NCBI RefSeq assembly: GCF_007827955.1
Contig: NZ_VITR01000002.1
Coordinates: 462,138 to 526,137 of the forward strand
Length of the DNA stretch: 64,000 bases
Direction of reading: 5' to 3'
Source: Nitrospirillum pindoramense
GTDB lineage: Bacteria > Pseudomonadota > Alphaproteobacteria > Azospirillales > Azospirillaceae
The notes beneath the pieces were generated by a model. That model was not told the DNA's origin and ran no database searches. It saw only the letters and a program-made list of their open reading frames with translations. Below, one piece after another: positions 45,111-54,876 of the stretch (its first letter is position 1; every line of letters begins with the position of its first letter). Both the position numbers and the translations under genes were made by a program.

Positions 45111-46697
45111 ATGATGGTTGCCCTGGATGCCAGCGCGCGCAGCGACGCCCGCCCCCGTAGCATGGACCTGCCCGTGGCGACGGTGCTGGGCCTGGTCGCC
45201 TTGGCGGTGGTCCTGGCCCCGCTGTTCTTCGTGCTGGTGCCGCCGCTGACGGACTACGCCAATCACCTGGCGCGCATGGACATCATTGCGCGGCTGGGTC
45301 AGGAACCGCTGCTGCAACGGTTCTACGCCATCGACTGGCAGGTCATCCCCAACCTGGCCATGGACCTGGTGGTGCCCCCCTTCGTGCGCCTGGTGGGCGT
45401 GTTCGTGGCCGGCAAGCTATTCATCGCCGCCATCATCATCAGCATCGTCAGCGGCACATGGGCCCTGCATCGCGCCCTGCACCGTACGGAGCACGGCCCC
45501 GGTGGCGCCAACGCCCTGCTGGCCATGGCGTTCATGTACAACGGCATCTTCCTGCTGGGCTTCACCAATTTCCTGTTCGGCATCGGGCTGGCGCTGTGGG
45601 GCACGGCCATCCGCCTGTCGCTGCGCAACCGGTCGCACCTGCAGCGCCTGCTGGCCTCCGCCGCCACCGTGCTGGTGCTGTTCGTCTGCCATCTGTTCGC
45701 GGTCGGCCTCTATGGCATGGCCATTTTCTGCCTGGAAGCGCCCGGCCTGCTGCGCCGCCCCTGGCGCCAGGCCCTGCGCCACTTGGGCCTGATGGCCCTG
45801 CCCTTCCTGCTGGTCTTCCCCCTGCTGGCCGCCAGCCCCACCCTGGGCCTGGCCGACCAGGTGGTTTGGAGTTGGGTGGGTAAGGGCGAGGGCCTGCGCT
45901 TCCTGGTCACCACCTTCCATGAAAATTGGGAGGTGCCGCTGGGCTGGGTGGCCCTGGCCGTGGTTGTCGCCCTGCTGGCGACCCGGCGCATGCACCTGCA
46001 CGCCGCCGGGTGGATGCTGCTGGCCACCGGCGCCGTCACCTACATCGCCATGCCCACCATCCTGTTCGGCTCCGCCTATGCCGACGAGCGGCTGCCGGTG
46101 GCACTGCTGTTCCTGTGCCTGGGCTTCGTGCGCTTCGAGTTCCGGGGCCGCCTGGGCCGCATGACGGCGCTGGCCGCCATCTTGGCCATCATCGTGGCGC
46201 GCAGCGTGGTCATCGTCGGCGACTGGATGCCCCTGAGCCAGGTCTACAAGGACATGCGCGCGTCCATGGCCGCGGTGGAGCCGGGCTCGACCATCCTGGT
46301 GGCGGAGGCGACGGTGCCCACGGGTGACGTCAACTTCAACGCCGCCTTCAGCCATGCCCCTTGCCTGGCCATCATCGACCGGCAGAGCCTGGTCAGCACG
46401 GCCTTCAGCGTGGCAGGCAAGCAGATCCTGACCGTGAAGCCCGCCTATACCGAGCGGGTGGACCGTGAGGATGGCGACCCGCCCAGCACGGGCGAGATGA
46501 TGAAGGCCGTGGCCAGCCCCTTCCCCGCCGGCACGTACTTCTGGCAGGACTGGCAGCGGGACTATGACTACGTCATGGTGCTGAACACCGAGGCCGGACA
46601 TCGGGAGTTGACGGGCTTGGCCGATCTGGTCCATGAGGGAAAGGGCTTCCAACTCTATCGCGTGCTGCACGACGTGCCCCCGGCCTCCGCGCCCTAA
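45111..46697 (+). CDS. Polytopic membrane protein, GT-C-like, unknown function
   Basis: This protein is about 528 aa from the ATG at 45111 (or ATG 45114, for which GCGAGG is better spaced). An N-terminal helix is followed by the loop FFVLVPPLTDYANHLARMDII, with a DYxNHLAR motif of the kind placed before the first periplasmic helix in GT-C glycosyltransferase-like proteins, then about ten more helices. The C-terminal ~180 residues are a soluble periplasmic domain. A lipid-linked sugar or cell-surface polymer role is only a guess. The sulfite exporter gene follows after 49 nt and may be co-transcribed. Confidence 0.65.
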   Translation: MMVALDASARSDARPRSMDLPVATVLGLVALAVVLAPLFFVLVPPLTDYANHLARMDIIARLGQEPLLQRFYAIDWQVIPNLAMDLVVPPFVRLVGVFVAGKLFIAAIIISIVSGTWALHRALHRTEHGPGGANALLAMAFMYNGIFLLGFTNFLFGIGLALWGTAIRLSLRNRSHLQRLLASAATVLVLFVCHLFAVGLYGMAIFCLEAPGLLRRPWRQALRHLGLMALPFLLVFPLLAASPTLGLADQVVWSWVGKGEGLRFLVTTFHENWEVPLGWVALAVVVALLATRRMHLHAAGWMLLATGAVTYIAMPTILFGSAYADERLPVALLFLCLGFVRFEFRGRLGRMTALAAILAIIVARSVVIVGDWMPLSQVYKDMRASMAAVEPGSTILVAEATVPTGDVNFNAAFSHAPCLAIIDRQSLVSTAFSVAGKQILTVKPAYTERVDREDGDPPSTGEMMKAVASPFPAGTYFWQDWQRDYDYVMVLNTEAGHRELTGLADLVHEGKGFQLYRVLHDVPPASAP

Positions 46698-46746
46698 GGC
46701 GAAGCCGTCGGGGACCTAGCCGCCCCCCCCCCTGCCGGAATTTGCC

Positions 46747-47502
46747 ATGGATCCGTGGACCTGGGCCTTGCTGATCGGTGCCGCCTTCGTGGCCGGCATC
46801 CTGAACGCAGTCGCCGGCGGCGGCAGTTTCCTGGGCTTCCCCGCCCTGGTCTTCGCCGGGCTGCCCCCTGTGACCGCCAACGCCACCAACACCGTGGCCC
46901 TGTTTCCCGGCTCCTTCGCCAGCGTCTACGCCTACCGGCGGGAGTTCCAGCCCATCCAGGGTGTGGGCATGGTGCCCATGGTGGCCGTCAGCCTGGTGGG
47001 CAGCGTCGCCGGCGCCCTGCTGCTGCTGTGGACGCCCGAGTCAGTGTTCGTGGCGCTGGTGCCCTGGCTGTTGCTGATGGCCACCCTGGTCTTCACCTTC
47101 GGCCGCCGCCTGGCGGCGCTGCTGGAGGGCAGCGTGCGCCTGACGCCCACGGCCCTGCTGTGCTGCCAATTCGTCATCGCCATCTATGGCGGCTATTACG
47201 GCGGCGGGGTGGGCATCCTGTCCATGGCGGCCATGACCCTGTTCGGCCTGCGCGACATGCACGCCATGAACGCCTGGAAAACCCTGCTGAGCGGCAGCCT
47301 GAACGCGATCGCCACCCTGACCTTCGCCCTCAGCGGCCGGGTAGTGTGGGCGCCCGCCCTGGCCATGATGGTGTCGGCCGTCGCCGGCGGCTACCTGGGC
47401 GCCGACGTGGCGCGGCGGCTGCCAGGCGACCACGTCCGCCGCTTCGTCATCGTCACCGGCGCCGCCATGACGGTGTACTTCTTCGCCAAGGCCTATCTCT
47501 GA
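46747..47502 (+). CDS. TauE/SafE family sulfite exporter-like protein
   Basis: This is a 251-aa inner-membrane protein of the TSUP family with about eight helices. The two internal repeats have GAAFVAGILNAVAGGGSFLGFPAL and IYGGYYGGGVGILSMAAM, the family's Gly-rich motifs. It would export an anion such as a sulfur oxyanion or organic acid; the exact substrate is unclear. The last 10 nt overlap the end of the convergent KynB gene. Confidence 0.88.
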   Translation: MDPWTWALLIGAAFVAGILNAVAGGGSFLGFPALVFAGLPPVTANATNTVALFPGSFASVYAYRREFQPIQGVGMVPMVAVSLVGSVAGALLLLWTPESVFVALVPWLLLMATLVFTFGRRLAALLEGSVRLTPTALLCCQFVIAIYGGYYGGGVGILSMAAMTLFGLRDMHAMNAWKTLLSGSLNAIATLTFALSGRVVWAPALAMMVSAVAGGYLGADVARRLPGDHVRRFVIVTGAAMTVYFFAKAYL

Positions 47503-48146
47503 GGCCATTCCCGCAGCACGGCGCGCACGGGCGAGGCGTCGGCGTTGCTGAGGGGCAGCGGCAGGGCGATCAGCTCGTAAATCCCGTCCGGCACGGCATC
47601 AAGCACCAGACCCTCCAGCACCGCCAGGCGATGGCGGTTCAGCATGGTATGGGCCGGCAGATCCTTGCTGTCCTGCGGGTCCAGCGACGGCGCGTCCGTG
47701 CCCAGCAAGACTCCGCCCTGCCCGGCCAGCCAATCGATGAGCGCCGGGTCGATGGCGGTGTAGTCCGACCGCCACGCCTCATGCGGGAAGCGGTCATAGC
47801 TGTGCAGCAACAGGCGCGGCACGCCGGGCCGCCAATGGGGCGCCACGTCGTCCACCGTGGCGAAGGGCGTGCCGGGCGGCACGGTGATCACCTGCGCCGG
47901 TCCCAGATAGGGGGCCAGGTCCAACGCCCCCGCCGTCAGGCCAATGGCGTCATAATGCAGGGGTGCGTCGGCGTGGGTGCCGCTGTGGGTGGACATGACC
48001 AGCCGGCTGACGTTCACCGGACAGCCCGGCTGGATGGACCAGGTCCGCTCCTCACCAAAGGCCGTGTCGCCCGGCCAGACCGGCAGGCCGGGGCGCAAGG
48101 GCTGGCTGATGTCCCAGAGGCGGGCCGGAGGGGGTGTCGCAATCAT
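47493..48146 (-). CDS. kynB: Cyclase-family arylformamidase (KynB-like)
   Basis: This is a 217-aa metal-dependent hydrolase that removes formate from N-formyl-kynurenine in tryptophan breakdown. LWDISQPLRPGLPVWPGDTAF is the KynB N-terminus, and STHSGTHADAPLHY is the HxGTHxDxPxH metal site. GVLLGTDAPSLDPQDSKDLPAH and YELIALPLPL are also typical of KynB. I use the ATG at 48146; 48206 is in frame but not family-like. Its 3' end overlaps the TauE gene. Tryptophan dioxygenase and kynureninase genes are not here, so the assignment rests on motifs. Confidence 0.85.
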   Translation of the reverse strand: MIATPPPARLWDISQPLRPGLPVWPGDTAFGEERTWSIQPGCPVNVSRLVMSTHSGTHADAPLHYDAIGLTAGALDLAPYLGPAQVITVPPGTPFATVDDVAPHWRPGVPRLLLHSYDRFPHEAWRSDYTAIDPALIDWLAGQGGVLLGTDAPSLDPQDSKDLPAHTMLNRHRLAVLEGLVLDAVPDGIYELIALPLPLSNADASPVRAVLREWPQR

Positions 48147-48228
48147 GCGGGCGGCTCCCGGAGGATGGGGCCGCCAGTTTAACGCCGAGGTCGACGGGGT
48201 GCGCAACTATTCGCGGGCGTGCCGTGTA

Positions 48229-48417
48229 TCAGTGCCCGGCCTGACCGTCGGCTACCTGAGCGGAAGCCGGGGCGCCGGCGGTGTCCACCGTCGCATCGGG
48301 CGGGGAACTCAAGACCACGGCCGTCAGGAAAGCGCATACCGCCGCCAGCACCGCCAGATCAAAACCCCGGCCCCGGTCATTCAGGCGGCGGGCCAGGCGG
48401 ACAAGGGTGGTGGGCAT
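48229..48417 (-). CDS. Small putative membrane protein
   Basis: This is a 62-aa open frame with a basic N-terminus (MPTTLVRLARRLNDRGRG) and one hydrophobic helix (FDLAVLAAVCAFLTAVVLSS), then a Gly/Ala-rich tail. Codon use resembles that of the region, but no ribosome site is strong and other frames are open here too. It is a weak prediction. Confidence 0.3.
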   Translation of the reverse strand: MPTTLVRLARRLNDRGRGFDLAVLAAVCAFLTAVVLSSPPDATVDTAGAPASAQVADGQAGH

Positions 48418-48877
48418 GGGCGTGGTCCCGATCGGCGCCGGACAATGTTCCGGCCTGAGTGATACGGCGTAAACACCCCAACCCTGCGCGTTAAAAAGCC
48501 TATGGCGAAAAAAGACGGCGGCGAAAAAAGACGGCCGCGTCGCTTGAGGGTGCCCAGACTGAAATCCTCAAGACAAACGCGGCCGCCTGGCGGGGGGCTC
48601 TGGGAGAACAACCCCCTACTCGTCAACACCGAGATCACTCTGTCCCCAAGCGCCAGCAGGCCGCAGCGCGACCGTTAGCGGCCGCTTGGGGCAAGTGAGG
48701 TTTGATCCGGTGCCATGATGGTGCGATCCCGTCCCTACTTATCATTCCGGGTATGTCGCGCGAGCGTCAGCGCAACCCCCGGTGGATAGGCAAAGGTTCC
48801 CAGGATCAGACAACGCTGTCAACCCTGAATCCGCTGAACCTTTCGGGTAGTCTAGTGGCAGGGAAGGACAGGTTTTG
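48418..48877. other. 460-nt gap with repeat and nested hairpin
   Basis: Apart from the structures described at 48503-48584, nothing convincing is seen. It lies downstream of rmuC (minus strand). Confidence 0.45.
48503..48584. repeat. Tandem 16-mer and nested hairpin
   Basis: GGCGAAAAAAGACGGC occurs twice in a row with partial overlap of context (about 48503 and 48520). It is followed by a nested hairpin, GGCCGCGT/ACGCGGCC (48533-48540 with 48577-48584) enclosing CTTGAGG/CCTCAAG (48543-48549 with 48566-48572). This could be a small RNA or a terminator-like structure; no gene ends right beside it. Confidence 0.45.
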
Positions 48878-50278
48878 TCAGGTCAGGGACAGGGTCCCAG
48901 CGGTGTCCAGGGCCGCCGCCCGGTCCTCCGCCCCATCCTCGCGCAGGTCGGCGGGAATGGCCTTGGACGTCTTGGCGCCCATGTCCTTCAGTTGTTCCAC
49001 CTGGCGCACCAGGTTGCCGGTGCCGGTGCTGAGTTTGGTCATGGCGCCGCTGTAGCTTTTCTGCACCCGGTCCAGCTGGGTGCCCAGGCTGCGCATATCC
49101 TCCAGGAAGCCGACGAACTTGTCGTACAGCTTGCCGGCGCGGTCGGCGATGGCCTCGGCGTTGCGGTTGCGGCGCTCCACCTGCCAGACATTGGCCACGG
49201 TGCGCAGGGCCACCATCAGGGTGGTGGGGGTGGCGATGGCCACGTTCATGTCGGCGGCATAGGCCGTCAACGCCGGGTCCTCCTGCACCGCCACGGCCAA
49301 CGCGCCCTCGATGGGCACGAACATCAGGACGTAATCCAGGCCGCTGCCCACGGCGCCGGTGTAATCCTTGGCCCCCAGGGTCTTGATATGGCTGCGCAGG
49401 GAGACGACGTGGCGGGCCAGCGCCGCCATGCGTTCCACCTCATCGCCGGCGTTCACATGCGCCTCGAACGCTGTCAGCGACACCTTGGCGTCGATCACCA
49501 CCCGCTGCCCACCCGGCAGGTTCACCACCACGTCGGGGCGCAGGCGGCCGCCATCGGCGTCCGTCCGGCTTTCCTGGGTCACATATTCCTCGCCCTCGCG
49601 CAGGCCGGAGCGTTCCAGGATGGTGGACAGGATCATCTCGCCCCAGGCCCCCTGGGTCTGGGCCTTGCCCTTCAGCGCCTGGGTCAGGTTGTGCGTCTCG
49701 CTGGTCATGCGGGCGCTGGTGTCGGTGAGCTGGCGGATTTGCTGCGCCAGCGCCGCCCGGTCCTTGGCGCTTTCCGTATGGGCCAGTTGCAGGCCCTGCT
49801 GGAACTCCACCATGCGGTCCCGCAACGGCACCAGCAGGCCGTCCAGCTGGGTGCGGTTCTGCTTGGCGAAGGTCTCGCCATGGCGGGTCATGACCTCGTC
49901 GGCCAGGACCTTGAACTCCTTGGCCATGGTCTCGCGCGCCTGGGTCAGGAGGGCCAGCTTCTCATCCGCCTGCCGCAGCTCGCGCGCCAGCGCTTCCTTC
50001 GATGCGGCCAACGCCTGGGACAGGCGGGCGCCCTCTTCGCGCAGGGCCGCCACGTCGCGCTCCAGCAAGGGGACGCGGGACGCCCGCTCCCCCTCCACCG
50101 CCAGGCGGCGGTCGACATCGGCCTTCGCCTCCCGCAGGGCGGCCAGGTCGGCCTCCAGCAGGGCCAGCCGCTCCGCCTGCTCCGCCCGGGCGCCGGCCCC
50201 CACCAGGCGGGCGGCCACCAGGGCCACGACCAGCGCCGCGGCGAAGCCAAGGGCCAGGGAAATAAGGTCGAGCGGCAT
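48878..50278 (-). CDS. rmuC: DNA recombination protein RmuC
   Basis: This is a 466-aa protein thought to limit inversions and act at stalled forks. It has an N-terminal membrane anchor (LISLALGFAAALVVALVAARLVGAG), then a long coiled coil (about 35-190; EQAERLALLEADLAALREAKADV). The C-terminal RmuC domain has GAWGEMILSTILERSGLREGEEYV, DVVVNLPGGQRVVIDAKVSLTAF and DYVLMFVPIEGALAVAV with the PD-(D/E)XK-like nuclease core. It is a single-gene unit. Confidence 0.93.
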   Translation of the reverse strand: MPLDLISLALGFAAALVVALVAARLVGAGARAEQAERLALLEADLAALREAKADVDRRLAVEGERASRVPLLERDVAALREEGARLSQALAASKEALARELRQADEKLALLTQARETMAKEFKVLADEVMTRHGETFAKQNRTQLDGLLVPLRDRMVEFQQGLQLAHTESAKDRAALAQQIRQLTDTSARMTSETHNLTQALKGKAQTQGAWGEMILSTILERSGLREGEEYVTQESRTDADGGRLRPDVVVNLPGGQRVVIDAKVSLTAFEAHVNAGDEVERMAALARHVVSLRSHIKTLGAKDYTGAVGSGLDYVLMFVPIEGALAVAVQEDPALTAYAADMNVAIATPTTLMVALRTVANVWQVERRNRNAEAIADRAGKLYDKFVGFLEDMRSLGTQLDRVQKSYSGAMTKLSTGTGNLVRQVEQLKDMGAKTSKAIPADLREDGAEDRAAALDTAGTLSLT

Positions 50279-50361
50279 GGGACGGCGTCCTACTCAAGAA
50301 GATGGGGGCACCGTTTGATACACCCACCTCCGCTTGAGGGAAAGGCATCATAAGAACAAAA

Positions 50362-50389
50362 CGGGGACGGATGTCGCCATCCGCCCCCG
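50362..50389 (-). terminator. Terminator after the DUF885 gene
   Basis: In the minus direction, CGGGGGCGGATG pairs with CATCCGTCCCCG and is followed by TTTTGTT. It lies 67 nt after the stop at 50456. Confidence 0.8.
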
Positions 50390-50455
50390 CCTGTTCATGT
50401 TGCCTCAGTCTCCGGGGCCTGTAGCGGCGTGGGTCAGACCACGCCGCGGCTCACC

Positions 50456-52294
50456 TCACTGCGCCGGGTACGGGCTCTTGCCGCCCTCGGCGATGAAGCG
50501 GTCGATGCGGGCCTCCAGCACCGGCAGGGGAACGCTGCCCAGCTTCAGCACCGTGTCGTGGAAGTTGCGCAGGTCGAACTTCTCGCCCAGCGCCTTTTCC
50601 GCCTTGGCGCGGGCCTTCAGGATGGCCATCTCGCCCAGATAGTAGGACAGGGCCTGCCCCGGCCAGGCGATGTAGCGGTCGACCTCGGTCTCGATCTCGT
50701 GATCGGCCAGGGCGGTGTTGTCGTGCAGGTACTGTTGCGCCTGCTCGCGCGTCCAGCCCTTGGAATGGATGCCGGTGTCCACCACCAGGCGGGCGGCGCG
50801 CCACATCTGGTAGCTCAGCATGCCGAAGCGCTCATACGGCGTCTCATACATGCCCATCTCATCGCCCAGCTTCTCGCAGTACAGGGCCCAGCCTTCGCCG
50901 TAGGCGGAGATGTAGACCTTCTGCCGGAACTCCGGCTGGTCCTTCTGTTCCGCCGCGATGGGCATCTGGAAGGCGTGACCGGGGGCGGATTCGTGCAGGG
51001 TCAGGGCCGGCAGGGCATACAGGCCGCGCGACGGCAGGTCATAGGTGTTGACCAGGTAGACGCCCGGGCCGCCCCGGCCGGAGGTGTAGAAGGGCGCGAT
51101 GTCCGCCGGGACGGGGATGATGGCGAAGCGCTGGCGCGGCAGATAGCCGAAATACTGGTCGGCCTTGCCATCGAACTTCTTGGCGATCCAGGCCGCCCGC
51201 ATCAGCAGCTCTTCCGGCGTCTTGGCGTAGAACTGCGGATCGGTACGCAGGAACTTCAGGAAGGCGGGGAAGTCGCCCTGGAAGTTGGCCTGCTTCATCA
51301 CGTCCAGCATCTGGGCGTGAATCTTGGCCACCTCTTCCAGGCCGATCTTGTGGATCTGGTCCGCCGTCAGGTCGACGGTGGCGAACTCCTTGATCTTGGA
51401 CTGGTAGTAGGCCTTGCCATCGGGCAGGGATTCCGCCGCCAGTTCGGTGCGGGCGCCGGGGATGTACTCCTCACGCATGAACTTCAGCAGCGCCTGGTGG
51501 GCGGGCACCACCGACTTGGTGATGGCGGCCACCGCCGCCGCGCGCAGTTCCGCATGGGTCGCGGCCGGGATGGTGTCCGGCATCGTCTTGAAGGGCGTGT
51601 AATAGACGTTGTCTTCCGGCGTCTTGGCCTCGGCCACGTTCACGATGCCACTGTCACGCCCCGCCAGGGTCACCTTGGGCGGGGTGAATCCGCGCTTCAG
51701 ACCGGCGCGCATATTCACGATCTGCTCGTTGAAATAGCGCGGCATATCGTTCATCTGGCCGATGAAGGCCTTGTACTCCGCCACCGTATGCAGGGTGCGG
51801 CGGGCCCCGCCGGCCATGTTGGACCAGAAGGAGCTGTCGGCGTTCAGCGGCTTCTCATAGTCCTTGAACTTCTGGCTGGCCAGCAGCACCGCCACCTGGT
51901 CGCGGTAGATGCCATAGTTGACCTTGGCCTCGGGCGACAGGTCGGCCTGGGGGATGGCATCCAGTTCCTTTATGACGCCTTCCCAGACCTTCAGACGCTT
52001 TTCCTGGGTGGCGGCGTCCACCTTGGGCAGGCGATTGGCGGCGGTGTCGCTGCTGTCCTCGTCATCCTCGCCCTTGAACTCCTCCTGACGCCACTTCCAT
52101 TCCTTGGTGTAGATGGCCTTGAACTGGGCATCGGCCTTGCCGGCCGCGGCGGTCGCCGCGTGGGCCACACCGATGATGGGGGCGGTCACGGTGACCTGGC
52201 CCCCCGTAATCTGATCCAGGGTCAGGACACCGGCGCACAGGGCGGTGCCGACCAGCAGGCGGGTGGCCAAACGTCTTAAAGGCAGGCGGTACAT
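50456..52294 (-). CDS. DUF885 family peptidase-like protein
   Basis: This is a 612-aa exported protein of the DUF885 group (a prokaryotic metallopeptidase-like family). I take the ATG at 52294, which overlaps the stop of the GH127 gene (TGATG), so translation is coupled. The signal region is LPLRRLATRLLVGTALCAGVLTL. The family's HE-rich site is LTLHESAPGHAFQ, and the helical body fits (IYRDQVAVLLASQKFKDYEKPL; YLVNTYDLPSRGLYALPALT). Coupling with an arabinofuranosidase suggests joint attack on a glycosylated peptide. Ends in a terminator. Confidence 0.8.
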   Translation of the reverse strand: MYRLPLRRLATRLLVGTALCAGVLTLDQITGGQVTVTAPIIGVAHAATAAAGKADAQFKAIYTKEWKWRQEEFKGEDDEDSSDTAANRLPKVDAATQEKRLKVWEGVIKELDAIPQADLSPEAKVNYGIYRDQVAVLLASQKFKDYEKPLNADSSFWSNMAGGARRTLHTVAEYKAFIGQMNDMPRYFNEQIVNMRAGLKRGFTPPKVTLAGRDSGIVNVAEAKTPEDNVYYTPFKTMPDTIPAATHAELRAAAVAAITKSVVPAHQALLKFMREEYIPGARTELAAESLPDGKAYYQSKIKEFATVDLTADQIHKIGLEEVAKIHAQMLDVMKQANFQGDFPAFLKFLRTDPQFYAKTPEELLMRAAWIAKKFDGKADQYFGYLPRQRFAIIPVPADIAPFYTSGRGGPGVYLVNTYDLPSRGLYALPALTLHESAPGHAFQMPIAAEQKDQPEFRQKVYISAYGEGWALYCEKLGDEMGMYETPYERFGMLSYQMWRAARLVVDTGIHSKGWTREQAQQYLHDNTALADHEIETEVDRYIAWPGQALSYYLGEMAILKARAKAEKALGEKFDLRNFHDTVLKLGSVPLPVLEARIDRFIAEGGKSPYPAQ

Positions 52295-54759
52295 CAGATA
52301 GGCGCTCCCTGAGAGGCTGACGCTGCGACGACGCGGCACCCGAAGACGGGCCCCGCGGAATAGCCGGTCTCCGGCTCGAAACGGACGACGACGCTGGACT
52401 TGCCCGCCGTCAGGTTGGCGGGAATGGGGTATTCCACGTCAAAGAACTCACCCGGCCGCTCCGCGTCCAGCTTTTGCGTGGCGATGCGGGTGCCGTCGAC
52501 CAGGATGTGGAACAGGCGCTTGCGCTCATCGCCCCAATATGTGGCCTGCAGCACCATAGCGCCGGCGCGAACCTTGGCCTTGAACTCGAAGAAGCCGCCG
52601 GTGCGGGCATCGCGGCCGTTCCGGCCCCGGTAGGTCACGGGGTAGGAGATCTTGGCCTCCAGCCCATGGTCACGCTCCGGCTGCATCTCACCCAGATGCA
52701 TGACATCGACGGAGCGCGCCTGGATGTCGCGCTGGCGGGCGGCCTCCTGCGCCAGGGCCGCCTCCGCCGTCTTCCATTGCGCCTCGGTGTAGCGCTTGAA
52801 GTAGACGGCCGTGCGGCGGGTGTACTGCTGGTAGAAGGGCTTGAACTCCATGTCGCCCGGCCGGCCGATGCCGGCGGTGCGCCATACCAGGGCGTCGGGC
52901 GTCGCCCGCTGGAAACCGTCCAGGACGGAGGCCGAGACCAGCGCCGGCGCCGGACCCTGGAAGGCCTCCGACACCGGGCTGGGCTGGGGCGAGCCGGTGG
53001 GCGCCTCGCTCCTGGGCGCCGGGCCCAGATCGGCCGCCAGCACCAGGGGGCCGTGCAGGAAGGCCACGGTGTCAGCGTCGTCGTTGGTCGATTCCAGGCG
53101 CAGGGCCATGGGCAAGCGCAGGGCGACCGCGTCGCCCGCCCTCCATTCCCGCCGCACGACGGCATAGCCGTTCCGCAGCGCCAAGTCCTGCGGCTTGCCG
53201 TTCACCGCCAGGGTGGCGCCGGTGCACCAGGCGGGGATGCGGAGGCTGATGGCGAAGCTGGCTGGACGCTTCAACGCCTTCAGCGTCAGCAGCACCGTTT
53301 CAGCTTCCGGATAGCGGGTGTCGAGGTCGATCACCACCCCCCGCTCCGCCCAATTCAGGGTGGAGGGGATGTAGAGGTTGACGGCCAGGTCTTCGGCACC
53401 TCGGCGCCAATAAACGCTTTCGCCATGCTTGGCATGGCTTTCCATGCCGGTGCCGACGCAGCACCAGAAATCCTCCGTGGGGGTGGAGAACTCGCGCGCC
53501 GAGCCGGACATCAGCGGTGTCATGTAGGTGAACATGCCGGTGGCCGGGTTCTGCTGCGCCAGCACGTGGTTCAGATGCGCGCGCTCATAGAAATCGAAGT
53601 AATGCGCGTTGGCCTGGCGGGCGTACAGCAGGCGGGTCAGCTTCAGCATGTTGTAGCTGTTGCAGCCCTCACAGGTCTGTTCGGTGATGTGGCGGGAGAT
53701 GCTGCGCGGTTCCTGAAAATACTCCCGGTCCGCGTTGCCGCCGATGACGTAGGAATGGTTGGTGGTGACCGTCTGCCAGAAAAAGGCGGAGGCCTTGGCA
53801 TGGCGTTCCGCCCCCGTCAGCTCCGCCAGGCGGGCGAGGCCGATCAGCTTGGGGATCTGGGTGTTGGCGTGGATGTTGGCCAGTTCGTCCCGGCCTTGCG
53901 ACAGGGGCACCAGCACCTTGGCATGGTAGAGGCGCTCCGCCAGCAGCAGCCAGCGCCGATCGCCGGTGCGGGCGTACAGCTCGGCGAAGCTTTCGTTGAT
54001 GCCGCCGTGTTCGCAGTCCAGCACCTTCTGGACCTGCTCATCATTCAGGTGGCTGAACACCTCGTCGATGTACCCGCCCAGCTTGACGGCCACGTCCAGG
54101 GCCTGGGTGTTGCCGCACAGGGTCTGGGCGTCGAACAGGCCGGTGTAGAGCTTGTGCCAGTTGTAGAGCGGGACCCAGCAGCCGTTGAGGTCGAAGCCGG
54201 CGGAGCGGATCTCACCGCGCCGCAGCTCATCGAACACGACCTTGCCATCCTCGACGATGTCGCCGCGCTTGCGGGTGAAGCCGGCGACATAGCCGTCGCC
54301 CTGGGCCTTCTGGCATTCCGCCAGCTCGGCGACGATGTAGTCCACCCGCCGCTTGCATTCCGCGTCGCCGGTCTGGGCATGCATGAGCGACAGCGCACTC
54401 ACATAATGGCCCAGGGTGTGGCCGGCGATGGTGTCGGCCTCCCAGCCGCCATAAACCTCGCCCTTGGGCTGAAGTCCGGCGCCACTGCGGAAGTTGTGCA
54501 GCAGGCGGTCAGCCTCCAGGCTGTGGAGATAGACCAGGTTGGCGTCCACCGCCGCCTTGAAGGGTGAGGGCTTGAGCCGCACCGCCGACAGCGGGAAAGG
54601 TTGGGCCGTATCGGCACCCAGCGGCGGCACCAGGGGGGCCGCGACCGCCGGCATCGCCATTAAGGCCGCGCCCGACGCCGCGCCACGCAGAATCGTCCGC
54701 CGGGACGGGGTGCCGAAGGATACCCCACGGCCGTCTCCCAGATCGCGCACCATGCTCAA
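52294..54759 (-). CDS. GH127 beta-L-arabinofuranosidase, Tat-exported
   Basis: This is an 821-aa glycosidase (former DUF1680). A twin-arginine leader (SRRTILRGAASGAALMAMPAVAA) exports it. The (alpha/alpha)6 barrel begins near residue 60 (LSAVRLKPSPF). In GH127 the zinc ligands are a Glu-x-Cys and a Cys pair. They appear here as Glu364-Gly-Cys366 in CEGCNSYNMLKLTR and Cys433/Cys434 in FWCCVGTGMESHAKHGE, the second Cys pair containing the nucleophile. Known members remove beta-L-arabinose from hydroxyproline-linked arabinosides of extensin. The nearby hydroxyproline genes make that function plausible. It is the first gene of a two-gene operon and has an operator-like site ~118 bp upstream (54877). 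Confidence 0.87.
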   Translation of the reverse strand: MSMVRDLGDGRGVSFGTPSRRTILRGAASGAALMAMPAVAAPLVPPLGADTAQPFPLSAVRLKPSPFKAAVDANLVYLHSLEADRLLHNFRSGAGLQPKGEVYGGWEADTIAGHTLGHYVSALSLMHAQTGDAECKRRVDYIVAELAECQKAQGDGYVAGFTRKRGDIVEDGKVVFDELRRGEIRSAGFDLNGCWVPLYNWHKLYTGLFDAQTLCGNTQALDVAVKLGGYIDEVFSHLNDEQVQKVLDCEHGGINESFAELYARTGDRRWLLLAERLYHAKVLVPLSQGRDELANIHANTQIPKLIGLARLAELTGAERHAKASAFFWQTVTTNHSYVIGGNADREYFQEPRSISRHITEQTCEGCNSYNMLKLTRLLYARQANAHYFDFYERAHLNHVLAQQNPATGMFTYMTPLMSGSAREFSTPTEDFWCCVGTGMESHAKHGESVYWRRGAEDLAVNLYIPSTLNWAERGVVIDLDTRYPEAETVLLTLKALKRPASFAISLRIPAWCTGATLAVNGKPQDLALRNGYAVVRREWRAGDAVALRLPMALRLESTNDDADTVAFLHGPLVLAADLGPAPRSEAPTGSPQPSPVSEAFQGPAPALVSASVLDGFQRATPDALVWRTAGIGRPGDMEFKPFYQQYTRRTAVYFKRYTEAQWKTAEAALAQEAARQRDIQARSVDVMHLGEMQPERDHGLEAKISYPVTYRGRNGRDARTGGFFEFKAKVRAGAMVLQATYWGDERKRLFHILVDGTRIATQKLDAERPGEFFDVEYPIPANLTAGKSSVVVRFEPETGYSAGPVFGCRVVAASASQGAPI

Positions 54760-54876
54760 GCCCCTCTGTTTTTGATTTTTGAGTTTTCAGCGCACGCATC
54801 AAAGCGTGACGGCACCGCGAGCGACGCCGGCGGCGCAAAGGGACCCAACTGCCATTGGGGTTCAGTGTCGATTTTG

